The notes: generated by a model from the sequence alone, not told the origin. A DNA stretch of 60,000 nucleotides from Polytrichum commune (GCA_950295325.1 OX485805.1:42248758-42308757), one strand, 5' to 3'. Positions 47,971 through 59,648 are shown, counted from the first letter of the stretch. Program-made: numbers and translations.

Positions 47971-50009
47971 TGTGAATCAAAAAGACAAATATGAACATCA
48001 AAATAACTTTAGGAAGCTCTAAAGTCTTTAGCAATGTGAATCAGAGTTGGGTTGCATCTTCTCAAACATAATAATAATCATAAGGTACATCATAAGGCAT
48101 CAGCAAGGGCAATGCCTCATTAATTACCAGACGGCTCATTAATTAAAAAAAACTTGAATGTTCTCATTGGGCAACAAATTCACTCATTACCTCATGAACA
48201 TCAGAGTGGAGCAAAGTAAGTAGTTACATACTAACTACTAACTCATTGGGCAATTAGGGTTTAGGTTTAACTAAGAACCAAGATTGTAAAAAAAAGGCGG
48301 GAAAGGAGTTCTATGGAGGCGGGAAAGGAAAGTATTCACCAAACAAAGGCCAGCAACTACTTAATTGCAAGTGATGTATTGCAAGTGAGGCCAAGAATGC
48401 AATGGGTGGGAACAGTGAGGGTGGACAATTGTGGGTTTCTCAATTGTGGACAATTGAGAGTTTCTAAGAAGTTTGACCTGACCTGGGAACTAGAGTCTTC
48501 CGACACAATCATCCTCATCACGACTGTGACTTGCAAATTCTGAGCACTTGGATTCATGGTTGCGGCTTTCAAAACAGCATCCCCGACCTTTTTTTACCAG
48601 CATCGAACTCTTATCCACACTGGGCTCGTGATGAGTGAAGATAATCTATGTCGAGTGAGATACCATGAGAGTAGTTTGTCTCACCACTAAGTAAGTTTCT
48701 AAGTGGGCTAGGGTTTCAACAAACAAGACAAAGCAGAAATCATAAGTGGCAAGGGTTTGAGTGCAGGTATGAGTAGTTTGTCTCACCACTAAGTAAGTTT
48801 CTAAGTGGGCTAGGGTTTCAACAAACAAGACAAAGCATAAATCATAAGTGGCAAGGGTTTGAGACAAGGATTCTGAAACAAACAAAGGGAAGAGAGGAAA
48901 GGGAAGAAAGGGAAGAAAGGGTTTGAGGCAAACAAAGGGAAGAGAGGAAAGGGAAGAAAGGGTTTGAGACAAACAAAGGGAAGAAATGCAAACATAAGAC
49001 ACTTGAAACCCTATCAGCTGGTAGATCTCTTAAGACAAGCTTTGCTTCGTTTTCTTCTCCACCCTATAAGCAAACAGTTTGTCCTTCGCCGTCCAAATCT
49101 CCAACGCCACATTGAAGAACAGGGGCTTGTCTATAAGGATCGTTCTTCCTCATCCACATGATGTTCTATGCTTCCGCCTGCATGTTTCTAGTACTCTCTA
49201 AGTTCCTAACGACTACCGAACCTTGGAGGAGAAATCCGTGCATGTAGGCAAGGGTTCTGAAACAAGTGGCAAGGGTTTGAGGCAAGGGATTGAGTAAAGG
49301 GGTTGAGGCAAGGGTTTCAGGCAAGGGTTTGAGGAAGTCAACAAGACAAAGCAGAAATCAACAAGACAAAACAATCAACAAAGGCAAAACAAAGGCGCTC
49401 CTCGGCCATCGGCGCAACACTCATCCTAACCCTCTCCTACAAGTAAGTACAAAAACTTGGAAGTAAGCACTAGAGAGACACGCAACTTCTCCAACCTGGG
49501 AAGATTCAATGATGCAAGAAAGGCATTGTTCTTTGCAATCTTTTGCCTTCTCAGATGCTCGTAAGCCTCAACCTCCTCACCTTCTGCCATAGCCAACGAT
49601 CTAACGCACAACCTGAGGTTGGATGAACTACGAACAACTACGAACCCTGAAAATCGTGCAAGTGAAGGGCGTCTTTAGGTCACTTTTTGAATTTCAAATT
49701 TTAAATACCCTATGAAGTTAATAAGGTACCTTTTGACTCACAATATGTGACATCCAGTCAATTAAACAATATTTATAAGTACCTCTGTGACTTATTGACT
49801 AACCTTAGTCAATAAGTCCTAATATGCTCGTAAGCTCTGTGACTTATTGACTAACCTTAGTCAATAAGTCCTACATGGCAAATTGTGGTTTAATTAATTT
49901 TGTGGCATACAAATATGTATATTATTATAATGTATCAATATAATTATTATGGTATTATCTAATAAATGTTACCCCTAACATAGTGGAAGGGGAACTTGAT
50001 CCCGAAACC
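47971..50009. other. Divergent promoter region and first TNPA intron of the CACTA element
   Basis: Between the two CACTA genes and around the first TNPA exon. It holds a tandem duplication of about 100 bp (48670-48865, unit with TCACCACTAAGTAAGTTTCT and CAAGTGGGCTAGGG-like words), a repeat of about 48 bp rich in GGGAAGAAAGGG (48880-48990), and a duplicated TAGTCAATAAGTCCTA block (about 49800-49880) like the subterminal motif. The word TTTCTAAGTGGGCTAGGGTT recurs at 51371. Confidence 0.6.
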
Positions 50010-53000
50010 ATGGAGGCTACCCTTTGTGCCAAAGAAGAACTACAAGCAAATCGTCTTAAGTTGCATGAATATCGTTGTCCATGCAACAAATGTCATGGTT
50101 CTCAAGTGCTCAACCGAACGACGATACGAGCACATTTCCGAAAGTTCAAGCGTGACGAATTCTTCACACAATCAATTCTGGTGAGTTCTTTTATTTATTC
50201 ATAATATGTTGATAGTTGAATCAATTTCATTTTTTGCAACATATTGTATACTTATATTGTATATATACTTGATGTTTTCCATTTATTTATGGTGTAGGAT
50301 AAACATCGCCCACAAGTGAAAAAATCAATGAGCTTGGTATTAAAGGCTTTCCTTAGGGAAGGCTTTCCCAAGCAAGAAATGTCAGCTTCATTTGTACCTA
50401 AGGCCATAACCCAATTGGTCAATTTTGAAGTGGGGAAAAACTATGGCCAATGGCCTACTCTACCAATCCCACGGATGACCCCTTTCACATGGTGGAACCG
50501 TCAATGGGAAATTAGAATATCCACATTTCCGTACATGGATTGGGGTCTATTTACACTTCAAAATTTGGAAGCAGAAGAAGAATTGTTTCCATTTACGGGG
50601 CCTTACTACACAACCAACCAATACAACAAGATGCGAGATTATTTTCCAAGAGTGAAACCCTATGCATTGAATGCAGAAAAAACATTTTACATTGATGGGG
50701 ATGTGGAAAAAGGGAATGTTGCATGCTATATCAATAGCTCTACTGATAGGCGTTAGGAGATTGAGAATGTCATTTAGGAATATCATGATGTGGAACCTAG
50801 ACCATGGAACAAGCAAGAATGGGGATATATAATGACTAGGTCAATTAGGCCTATCAAAACAGGATAAGAACTATTTGCACACTATAAAGTAAATTTTTGA
50901 AACTTTGAGGTTAGCAATGGACCAAGAGGTAGGATTGGGTCCCAAATGGGTTTATATGACTTGACTTTAATGGGTTTATATGACTTGATTTTAATGGGTT
51001 TATGTGGATTGGGTCCCAAATGGATTTATATGACTATAAATTTCAAAACATTTTATTTTTGTCTTGGTTAACTTGAGAACTTAAAAGACAATGCTTGCTG
51101 AGGGTTTCACAGTTGGCTTCATTCAATTCCCTCCTTTTTAAGATTGAGAATTTACTGAGCTTCACTCGTGTGATTCTCTTTGGTGGTGACTTCTTTTGTG
51201 TGGTCCACTGTATCTTTTGTGGCCACTCGTTCCATTATTGGCAGTGCACTGGAACAGAAGTTCATAAAATCTGTATTTTGCATACTTTGTAAAATATATA
51301 CTTTGATATATATCACAAATATACTTTGTAAGATATGTGCATTGTCTCTTGGTTAACTTGAGAACTTATTGTTTCTAAGTGGGCTAGGGTTACTTCATTT
51401 CAAAATTTGGTAGGGACCGGATCCCGAGTTGGCGCCATTGGGTTGTGATCCTTATTCACTGTCAAATCGTGATCCCCATACATTGGGTCGTCATGGCGAT
51501 CGAATTCAAGCACCTTGTACAGGTTCATTCAATGGAAGCATAGATCCTGAAACTGAGTTGCATTGCATGTGCAATGAAGCATTTATCCGCTATGACGAAG
51601 TCCATGGGAATAGCTCACGCCAAGATGACATCCCTTAAGAGGTGGAAAATGATGAGGATGGGCATACATTGGACTCATAATCGCCTGTGGTGGACCCCAA
51701 TTTGGATGAATTACTGAAGTGGGCTAACACTCCTTTGTATCCAGGGAGTAAAGTAAAGCTCTTACAGGCTGTGTTGCTTATTCTTAATACATGCACAATG
51801 CATGGTACTACAAATGGCCATGTAGATGAGTTATTAACTCTCCTTTATGAGGATATATTGGAGCCGGGCAATTTGTTGCCGAAATCAAGATATGAAGCCA
51901 AAAAATTTCTAAAAAACCTTGGATTGACCTATGACTCTATACACGCTTGCGAAAATGGATGCATATTGTATCGAGGGGAGCACAAGGATCTTGACAAATG
52001 CTCAAAGTGCGATTGCAGCCGATATGTGGAAGGGTCGTCCACAGTCCCGCGAAAAATACTTCGCCACTTCCCTTTGATCCCAAGACTTAAACGAATGTAC
52101 CGTTGCAAATCCATAGCTGGGCTTATGCAACATCATGCACATAATCGACCAAATGATAAAGGATCTTCTGAAATAGGTGCAGAAAATGAGTATTTGGTGC
52201 GATCGGTATCAAATTCCAAAGCTTGGAAGCATATTGACAATATGTGGCCTGATTTTGCTATTGAGACCCGTAACATCCGATTGGGACTTGCTACAGATGG
52301 GATGAACCCATTTGGAGATTTCAACTTGAAACATTCTACATGGCCAGTGATCCTTTTAAACTATAATCTACCTCCATGGCTTGTGACAAAAAGATTTTTT
52401 GTCATGTTGGCTCTCATCATTCCTGGGAAAGAAGCGGTGAAGGATCATAACTTTGATGTTTATTTAGCACCTATCCTTGAAGAACTTCTCCAGCTATGGC
52501 AAGGAGTGTGGGCATATGATGTTGCTGCAATTAATGGTAACCATCGCTTCTTGTTGCGAGCTGTTTTAATGTGGACCATACATGATTTCCCAGCCCTAGG
52601 TCTTGTTTCAGGGTGTGTAACCAAGGGTTACAAGGCTTGTCCAAATTGCGGGCCAAATACAATTGCAAGGTACTCGAAACCTATGTGGAAAATGATGTAT
52701 ACCAGTCATAGACGCCTACTCGCTCGCCCACATCCTTACCGAAAAAAGAAAAGTTGGTTCAATGGCAAGATAGAAAAGAGGACAAAACCACGAGCACTCT
52801 TGACATACGAGATTATAAAAAATGGTACAGAATGGATTGCTAAAGGGGGGAAACCTGGAGCCATAAATGACCCTGTACACAAGCATGGAATGAAAAGAAT
52901 GTGTGCTCTATGGAAACTCCCTTACTGGAAGGTTTGTTTATCTCAAACTCTGCTCTTTATGTACAACAAATACTCTAGTCTTAAAGATTGTCAAATAAAC

Positions 53001-55078
53001 CAATTATGAGCTTGTAAATTATTTTAAGACGCATTCTAGTCAAATGTTTAGTGTAGTCTATAGCATTGATTTGCTTTTAGACTAATTATGGTGTAGATAT
53101 ATTCCAACATTTTAAATGATTGATCCAACATAATCCAATATAGCAGTATGAAGAAGGCTTGTATCCAATCTAAGTATGTAACATAATTGATAATTTATTA
53201 TGGTTTTTACAGGATCTTCTTATTCGTCACACTTTGGACGTGATGCACTGCGAGAAAAATCTCGTTGAGCACTTAATGAACATTCTTTTTGGTGAAGAAG
53301 ATACAGTGGCTGTAAGGAGAGACATGGTTGCTATGAACATACGCTCAAATTTGTGGCCCATTCCTATGGGGAATGGAGAACTAGAGCTACCACCTGCACC
53401 TTATGTGATGACAGCGGATGAACGACAAACATTTGTGGGTATAATACAGGAGTTGAAGGCCCCCACTTCATACACAAGTTCTTTGAAAAAAAAGAATACA
53501 CCCTGAGACTAGCAAATTGAAGGGCTTAAAAGCCCATGATTATCACATTCTTATGCAACAGGTCCTACCTTTATGTGTTCGCACTATACTGCCGAAGGGA
53601 CCAAGGCTTGCAATCATTCGCCTGAGTCGTGTATTTCAACGGATTTGTGCCAAAACCTTGGATCCAAGCAGTATGAAAGAACTAAGAGAAGAGGCTGCAA
53701 TGACATTGTGTATCCTTGAGAAAGAGTTTCCGCCTTCTTTGTTCAATGTAATGACACATTTGATGTATCACCTAGTGGAGGAGTTGGATCTTTGTGGTCA
53801 TGTGCACACCAGATGGATGTACCCTATAGAAAGGTACATGAAGACATTGAAGAATTTTGTACGTAACAAGGCAAGGCCGGAAGGAAGCATGGCGGAGGGG
53901 TATTCCTTTGAAGAATCGCTGGGATTTTGTACAGAGTATATGAAAGACTCCAAGAGCACAAGGACGCGAGTATGGGATGACCGTGAAGATCCCAAGATGT
54001 ATGATGAAATGCCTGAAGGAGAGGGGCATGACAGGCTTATGCCTGCTATCTTGAGGGATTGGGCACACTCGTTTGTCTTGAAAAACGCAGCCGCATTACA
54101 ACCTTGGAAAAAGTAAGATTTCATTTTGTGTTTTCATTTTGGCATAGGTGGCCCATGTTGTATTGAAGATCGTATGTTGACTTTTATACCTAACTTTTTG
54201 ATGGCAGGAGGTACGAAGACGCTGTGGAAGCTCAAGGCATAGCTCGATTGCACTATCATAATAGTCATAGGAGGAGGGGAGCAAGGTTGCAATATCCAGA
54301 TGAGTTGAGGCCATTGCCGCCTTATGAAAATTGGATATTACCAGCCATTTCCAAAGCAATCAACGATGGAGAGAACATAGAAGAGGAGGTCATTCAATTG
54401 AGCATACCTCCTACCATGAAAGCTACTGCATACCGGTCTATGTATGCATATGGAAATCACATTCGTGTGAAGAGTGCTGAGACCAATTTGGTTACCATGG
54501 ATTCTGGAGTTGCAGTTGTATTTGGGACAACGTGTTGCTCAAGTGTAAATGACAGGAATCCCATTGAAGCAGAGATTGAATATGTAGGCTACGTGGAGGA
54601 TATCTTGGAATTAAACTATGGTACCATGTGTGTGATAGTGTTGTTGTGCAATTGGGTGAGAGCCAATCATAGAGGAGCAGGGGCTACTATGAAACGTGAT
54701 GAGTATGGGTTCACTTTGGTGAACTTCAATCATATGTTACCCATCTCTGAAGATTCTTTTGCATTTCCTATCCACGTTGAGCAGGTTTTTTTCTCAAATG
54801 ATCCCGGCAGTGAACCTGGATGGAAAGTGGTTATGAAGAACGAGCCTCGCAGTCGAAGAGTAGAATGTGCCAAGGATAAAATGGTAGAGGTGCCTTGTCT
54901 GACCTTAGGGAATGATAGCAATTATTCAGGCTTGGCAGATCCCACATTAGATGCAGGTGATGTGGAGCATGATGATAGTGCAGATGATAATGATGAGGGG
55001 CAAGATATTCATGAGTTTCCATTTGACTCAAAGGACAATTCAGATTACCTTGGAATTTCATCTTCAGATGAAGAATGA
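50010..55078 (+). pseudogene. CACTA TNP2 transposase with an in-phase SET-domain exon
   Basis: Exons: to 50179, 50299-about 50889, 51414-52931, 53213-54112, 54208-55078. The first has a Cys motif (CPCNKC) and a HFRKF segment like the transposase-associated domain. The second is the SET-like exon described separately. The third is the TNP2 domain, with CENGCILYRGEH, CSKCDCSRY and GLATDGMNPFGDFN. The fourth has TLDVMHCEKNLVEHL and the DUF4218-type region (HTRWMYPIERYMKTLK). The last has the DUF4216-type region (YGFTLVNFNHML, WKVVMKNEPRS) and an acidic tail. All junctions except the one at 54112/54208, where AAG is split, are phase 0. Breaks: TAA at 51636-51638 and 51678-51680, a frameshift in an eight-A run at 53486-53493, and three stops in the SET exon. 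An upstream in-frame GTG at 49983 is no better as a start than ATG at 50010. Confidence 0.88.
50299..50892 (+). pseudogene. SET-domain exon inside the CACTA transposase gene
   Basis: The exon starts after TGGTGTAG in the phase left by the preceding TNP2 exon. A leader is followed by a SET-like fold: MDWGLFTLQNLEAEEELFPF (start of the SET barrel), YALNAEKTFYIDGDVEKGN (the iDG..GN strand), VACYINSSTDRREIENVI (substrate/SAM loop, usually RFINHSC.PN), and GYIMTRSIRPIKTG...ELFAHYKVNF (usually rdI..GEEL..dY). Stops at 50754-50756, 50775-50777 and 50865-50867 interrupt an otherwise continuous alignment. The His and Cys of NHSC are Ser and Thr, so the methyltransferase core is atypical. SET proteins methylate lysines in histones and other proteins. 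I infer capture of a host or other-element SET sequence. Confidence 0.72.
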
Positions 55079-55079
55079 A

Positions 55080-55367
55080 TGTCATACCGGCTTAAGTTTT
55101 TAAGACTGTAGTTAGTCTAAATGTGTGATTGGGTCTTGAGTCAAAAAAACATATTCAATGCATAGTTTGCTTGCTCCCAATAATGTATGCCTCCTCTGAT
55201 TTTGTGGACTATGTTTAGTCAATAAGTGCGATTGAATTGCTGAGTCAAAAAAACCAAGGGTGGTTTGGGACTATGGTCAGTCACAAAAACCACCCTGACT
55301 ATGAGGTCGGGCTACCTCAGTTAAATAAACACGGATAGTCAATTGTGCCGAGACATTAAGCCATGGT
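55080..55367. repeat. Right subterminal repeats of the CACTA element
   Basis: Several spaced copies of the same motif as at the left end: GACTGTAGTTAGTC, GGACTATGTTTAGTCAATAAG, GGACTATGGTCAGTCACAAA, and TAGTCAATTGTG, in the last 290 bp before the terminal inverted repeat. Confidence 0.82.
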
Positions 55368-55379
55368 TTTGTTGTAGTG

Positions 55380-55784
55380 ATGGTGGTGACTCCTAATCCT
55401 TCACTCTTAGCACTTAACTAATACCCTAATTCACACTAAGTTGGCCGCACCTTCCACTACCGTGAATAGTAGAAAAGAGGCTCCGTTTTAGGGTTAAGGT
55501 TTATATTGGAGTCCTTACCTATGGTAAATTCTCTCAACCCTAATTTTGGCTTTAGGTTTGAGGCGTGGGTCCTGTCTATCACTAAGCTCATATTATCTTT
55601 TTTATCCAATCCTCCGTAGTGTTTGCTTCATGGTAAGTACAAATTCTTGCCATGTGCTTGGGTCTTAGTATTTTTTGGCTTATTGGTCATTTATGCTATC
55701 AATAAAGACCATTGCCACGTGCTTGATCATAAAGGTAGTTTCTGAGTTTCAGAACATTATATGGTAAGGCATTAAACAAGAGCT
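55380..55784. other. CACTA downstream flank
   Basis: No gene recognised. Its first bases (ATGGTGGTGAC) continue the sequence broken by the CACTA insertion. Confidence 0.4.
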
Positions 55785-56610
55785 AGAGAGAGTAGTCTTT
55801 TTTCAAAGCTTGATCTTCCTCTTTTCAGAGGCCTTGTCCATATTATTCTTCATCAAAATAAGTCAAGGGTGGGTGGGTGGGATTTTCTCATCACAAGTCT
55901 ATTACTTACCAAAACACAATATTTGTCATTGTAGCCATGAATGTAGTGATATGTTCTACATCATATATACTAGTTTAAACTTTCAACAAGGAGTATGTAC
56001 TCATTAGAGTGGTCATATATGTTATCAAGTTTCTTTGCTTTCAAGTCAAAGTTTGATAACATAAAGTACTAGAATGTAGTGGTGTGTGTCATGTTCACAA
56101 AAACACAGTACATATGGCAGTTAAGCTCAAAACACAGCCTAGTATGTCACTATTTTGTGCATAACAACTATTGTTTCAATCAAGTAAATAAGTTAAGGAT
56201 GTAATGTGTAAACTTACATACCTCATTTGTATGTATTCTCAATATCTCACCTACTTTCCATAGTTTGTGTACATACCAACATACTAGTTCAAAGTAAAAT
56301 AGTAACTTTCACAAATATAAGACATAAAGTGAAAGAATCTCCAAACATGAATAATGTACTATTGTTGGTGTTGAAAATGTGAAGAGCTAGCCTCACCTGC
56401 ACCCGTGCCAACCCAAACATACAATTGTGTGTTAGAAAGGCGTGTGTCAGGTGTCTTCAACTAAGCTCAGTTGCAATCCATGTCACACATTTACCTCACC
56501 TGTAAAGTCCATTGAATGTTTGTAACTACCAATACTCATTACAAAACCATGAGTATACAAACCTGCTCTTTTGCCATCATGTGTAACTTCTTGGATAGTA
56601 ACAATCTTTA
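55785..56610 (+). repeat. Dispersed repeat copy B (uninterrupted)
   Basis: It follows copy A (38705-39445) block by block: GAGAGAG, CTTCCTCTTTTCAGAGGCC, GGGT run (55867-55881), a TGTGAAGAGCTAGCCTCACCTG-like block, CATGAGTATACAAACC, TTTGCCATCA, then CTTCTTGGATAGTAAC, which spans the site where the CACTA element sits in copy A. Non-coding; perhaps long terminal repeats or solo fragments of a retroelement. Confidence 0.68.
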
Positions 56611-56952
56611 GAACACCAAACACCATGCACCTCCACACTATTCTTGTATCCACCTTCTAAGCCAAGAGTTTACTCCTTCAAGCATGTAAAAGAGATTTCA
56701 CATGGAGGGGCTTGGGGTTTAAGTATTGGTTTAGTAAGGTATAGTGGCCGCTTTAGGTCACTTGAAACCCTAAACGTGGAGCATGGTAACTCTCCTTTAC
56801 CATGGTAAGTTAACTCATGGTTAGGTTTATTTTATTGTTTTAACTGTGATGTAGATTATACTAAGTGTCCCAGTCTTAGTATAAAGCTTTAATCAAAATT
56901 TTCAAAATTGTTACATTTAAGTACATCTTTATGGCAATGTCAAGAGCAGAGC

Positions 56953-56954
<2 letters not shown>

Positions 56955-57000
<46 letters not shown>
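56955..57000. repeat. (GA)n microsatellite
   Basis: About 23 uninterrupted GA units. Shorter GA runs occur near 38708. Confidence 0.97.
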
Positions 57001-57002
<2 letters not shown>

Positions 57003-57246
57003 CCTTCACTTTGATCATAGCCACAAGCTCATATGTGTATTGGAGATTCTTTTGTCAACACCATATTGAACATTACGCAACCATAGTTGTAATTTCATTG
57101 GATCATGGAAAAAGTCACTATATTTTATAAGGCCCCAAACAAAGTAGTAATATTTGGTTATCGTTCATACATTTAGGCTGACACTTGGAAATTTGAGTTT
57201 AGTTATATTCTCAACACTATTCTCATGAAGCATTGTTTGTCCCCGA

Positions 57247-57331
57247 CACTATTCATTGAAAAAACTAATCATAGCATCACTATTCATTGAAAAAACTAAT
57301 CATAGCATCACTATTCATTGAAAATATTGGC
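57247..57331. repeat. 31-bp tandem repeat, about 2.6 copies
   Basis: The unit starting ACTATTCATTGAAAAAACTA and ending ATCATAGCATC is repeated twice exactly, then partly. Confidence 0.93.
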
Positions 57332-57582
57332 ATTATTCACAATATTCATACGGGTGTTCATATCAATGTCAACTTCTTCCTATCATGGTAAGTTTCTTAC
57401 CATGAAGGTAAAAGAGTGGAGGGCCATGTTTGATGCTAAATATAGAAACATCACTCAACTGTACGGGTTGAATAATGTTATGCACGCCATTACAAACAAA
57501 TTACAAATCTAACATGAGCATATGTAAGAAATTTGTATTTGTACCCTACTTTTGTAGTGAGGAACTCCACACACTTCTAATG

Positions 57583-57674
57583 TTTTTTTTTTTGGGTCGT
57601 TAATTGAAAATTCAATTGCTAGAACGTATCCAAAATACAACCAACCGGGGAAAATCAGTGCATCCTGAGTGGAA
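57583..57674 (-). mobile_element. 92-bp poly-A retroposed insertion with 12-bp target duplication
   Basis: ACACTTCTAATG lies on both sides (57571-57582 and 57675-57686). The insert begins with an 11-base T run on the plus strand, so read on the minus strand it ends in poly-A. Both are marks of LINE-type target-primed retroposition. The body (GTCGTTAATTGAAAATTC and TCAGGATGCACTGATTTTCC on opposite strands) is not recognised: a SINE, a very short LINE tail or a processed transcript. Confidence 0.85.
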
Positions 57675-57686
57675 ACACTTCTAATG

Positions 57687-59648
57687 GTTCTCATTAATTG
57701 TGGACAACTACCTTAGTAGCTCGAGCATTGACAATGAAGAACCTTGCACAACCAAGAAGAGCTTGCAGTGATATTGAAGTAGATTGATTGGTGTCCATGC
57801 TCCATATGCACATATTCAATTCAACATTATTATTTTTATTTACATTGGAGTCTAAACAATGCACACATAGAGTTTGCAAAGTCTATTCTTAACCCTTTGG
57901 CGCTCATACAATCCGAAATGGGTCGCCACCTAATATTTTCATGGGGTTTGCGAGCCACTAGGTGGCAACTTACGTGGATGGAAGGTATCTATTGGTGTAG
58001 GGTGGGCCAAAATAACATATAAAAATCTCATACTCCAAGCATTTGGGACTTTTTTATTAGGTTGGCATTTCCTTGTGTTGGGAGGTGGTCTCATGAATTG
58101 CCCACATGTAGGAGGCAAATTTAGGAGCCAATGTCTTTCGCGGATGATGCCCAATTCGGGTGGATTTTTTTTCCCTTGGGACAAGGTGACGGTTTTGCAC
58201 AACTTGATTGGATGGATTTCAAAGAAAATAGTGCACATGTTGCTTGCTCCATGAGAAAGGGAAATTTCCCCAAAATGACTTCATGTGACCCTCCAACTTT
58301 GAGGTTGACGGACTTTATCTAAATCCTCTCAAAAAAATCCAAATTTCTATGAGTAGCTCATTTGTCATCCACATAAAATTTTATGGGAAAGTTTCCAACT
58401 TTCTAAAACGTGTGGCTTGACTAAAATGGTCATGAAATGAGAAATATCAAAGTTTTCTCTAGTTGCCCCAGGGATGAAGGCCATGTTCATATGTCAAACT
58501 GACCTAAAAAATGTGGTCCGATTGACTTAAGATTTTCACAGCACGAGTATGTGGCAATCCAGTTCACATCCATACAAGTTGGATTTCAAGAAAACATACT
58601 TTGTTTTGCACTGGTGTTGGACATGCCTAAAAATGGAATGTGATTGCTCGAGCATTTAGGGGTTCAGGTGTTGTCCATTGTTTCTTACATTGAAACATAG
58701 CTTGGCATTAAACTCCATCATGCATGGAGGAGTGATGAATACAACTACACTTGTCAAACTTGGTTCTAGCTCTACAAGCATTAGAGTCTTGGACAATTGA
58801 CCTACATCACTAGAAACTTGTCTAATGTTACTAGACAAATTCCAAATCTAATGCAGTGGTAGATTTGCAATCTTCTTTTATCAACATGGGATGATTGCGG
58901 AGAACTAATATGCTAAGTAATGTAGAGTTGAAATACAATAAACCCTAGTGTCGATCGGTGAAAACCCTGCTATAAGAAGCTCACTCATAGTTACCACTTT
59001 AGTGCGACCTTTAGGTGGTAGAGCTGATATTTTTGGTGGAGAGGTGAACAGGGCATGGTGTACGATAAGAACTACACCATCCAACTAATATCAACCCTTA
59101 AAAGACGTAAGGTCTCAATATACGACCAAATACACCATTTGTACAAGCCTCGTACAAGGCATATGATATATATTTATGAGTTTAAGACCTTATTTTATAG
59201 GATTTTGATGTTGAGAATAAAATGAAAATATTCTCATACTTGATGATGCAAATAAAATGTGTGCATTTGCACCCAATGACATCAATGCTATGTATTTGAC
59301 CTTATGTCATCAATAACACCAAGGCATTCAGACAATTTTAAAAGTGCACGCGAAGAACGAGTTTTGTTTCAAAGGGGTCGCTTTTGAAACAATTGTATAA
59401 AATTAAAAGTTTGTAGTTCAAGTACACTATTGTGTGCACTTTGAAGGGTTTAAAGTGAACACGGAGTGCCATAGAATGTCCACATCGAGTTGTTGGTTTG
59501 CAATTGATAGTGATGCACTTTATATGGAGCTTTACACATTTATGAGCTTTATACAGAAGCATTCTATTGGTTGAGTGACAACGTGTCCGTGCAACTTTTG
59601 CACCAAGGTAAGCTCTAAGCACACCTAGCTACAACATTCCAAGACTAA
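57687..59648. other. Gene-free region
   Basis: No supportable gene. A short hairpin, GTTTCAAAGGGGTCGCTTTT-GAAAC, lies near 59367-59391. Open frames here lack recognisable domains. Confidence 0.4.

Larger units (their letters stand above)
40479..49590 (-). pseudogene. TNPA-like CACTA protein fused to an FCP1/SCP-like (HAD) phosphatase domain
   Basis: Exons seen: 49590-49496, about 47970-47612, 46487-46289, 46142-45954, 45837-45211, 45121-45007, 43905-43642, 41847-40906, 40742-40479. From the second exon on, all junctions are phase 0. The start is MAEGEEVEAYEHLRRQKIAK. Exon 5 carries the plant En/Spm transposase (Transposase_24-type) region: QKPYWVKCDVKEFP, AFEKHLKQILKNKRH, CTPKHWENMKLLI. Exon 7 has a short coiled coil (ALEGRISKMESKMDEMHAMF). 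Exon 8 resembles FCP1 homology domains: SSKKFLVIFELEHVLCRI, LVVFYSSLPCDMVAGIVDIL, VMKDLENVYKRV, NTILVDSN. The nucleophile motif DxDx(T/V) reads ELEHV. A TGA lies at 45736-45738 and the frame appears shifted near 47713. The fused design is inferred from phase and order, not from transcripts. Confidence 0.72.
39446..55379. mobile_element. CACTA (En/Spm-type) DNA transposon, about 15.9 kb
   Basis: The left end is CACTACAACAAA (39446-39457) and the right end is its exact reverse complement (55368-55379). Subterminal arrays of GACTA/TAGTC motifs lie inside both ends. Two divergent genes fill it: a TNPA-like gene on the minus strand (40479-49590) and a TNP2 transposase on the plus strand (about 50010-55078), with a repeat-rich shared promoter region between. 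The expected 3-bp target duplication is not clear: TGG precedes the left end and ATG follows the right. Both genes have stops or shifts, so this copy is probably not autonomous now. Confidence 0.93.

Noticed and set aside
48964-49161. Small plus-strand open frame in the CACTA promoter region
   Set aside because: Lies beside tandem GGGAAGAAAGGG repeats, has no recognisable content, and lies in the first intron of the minus-strand TNPA gene.
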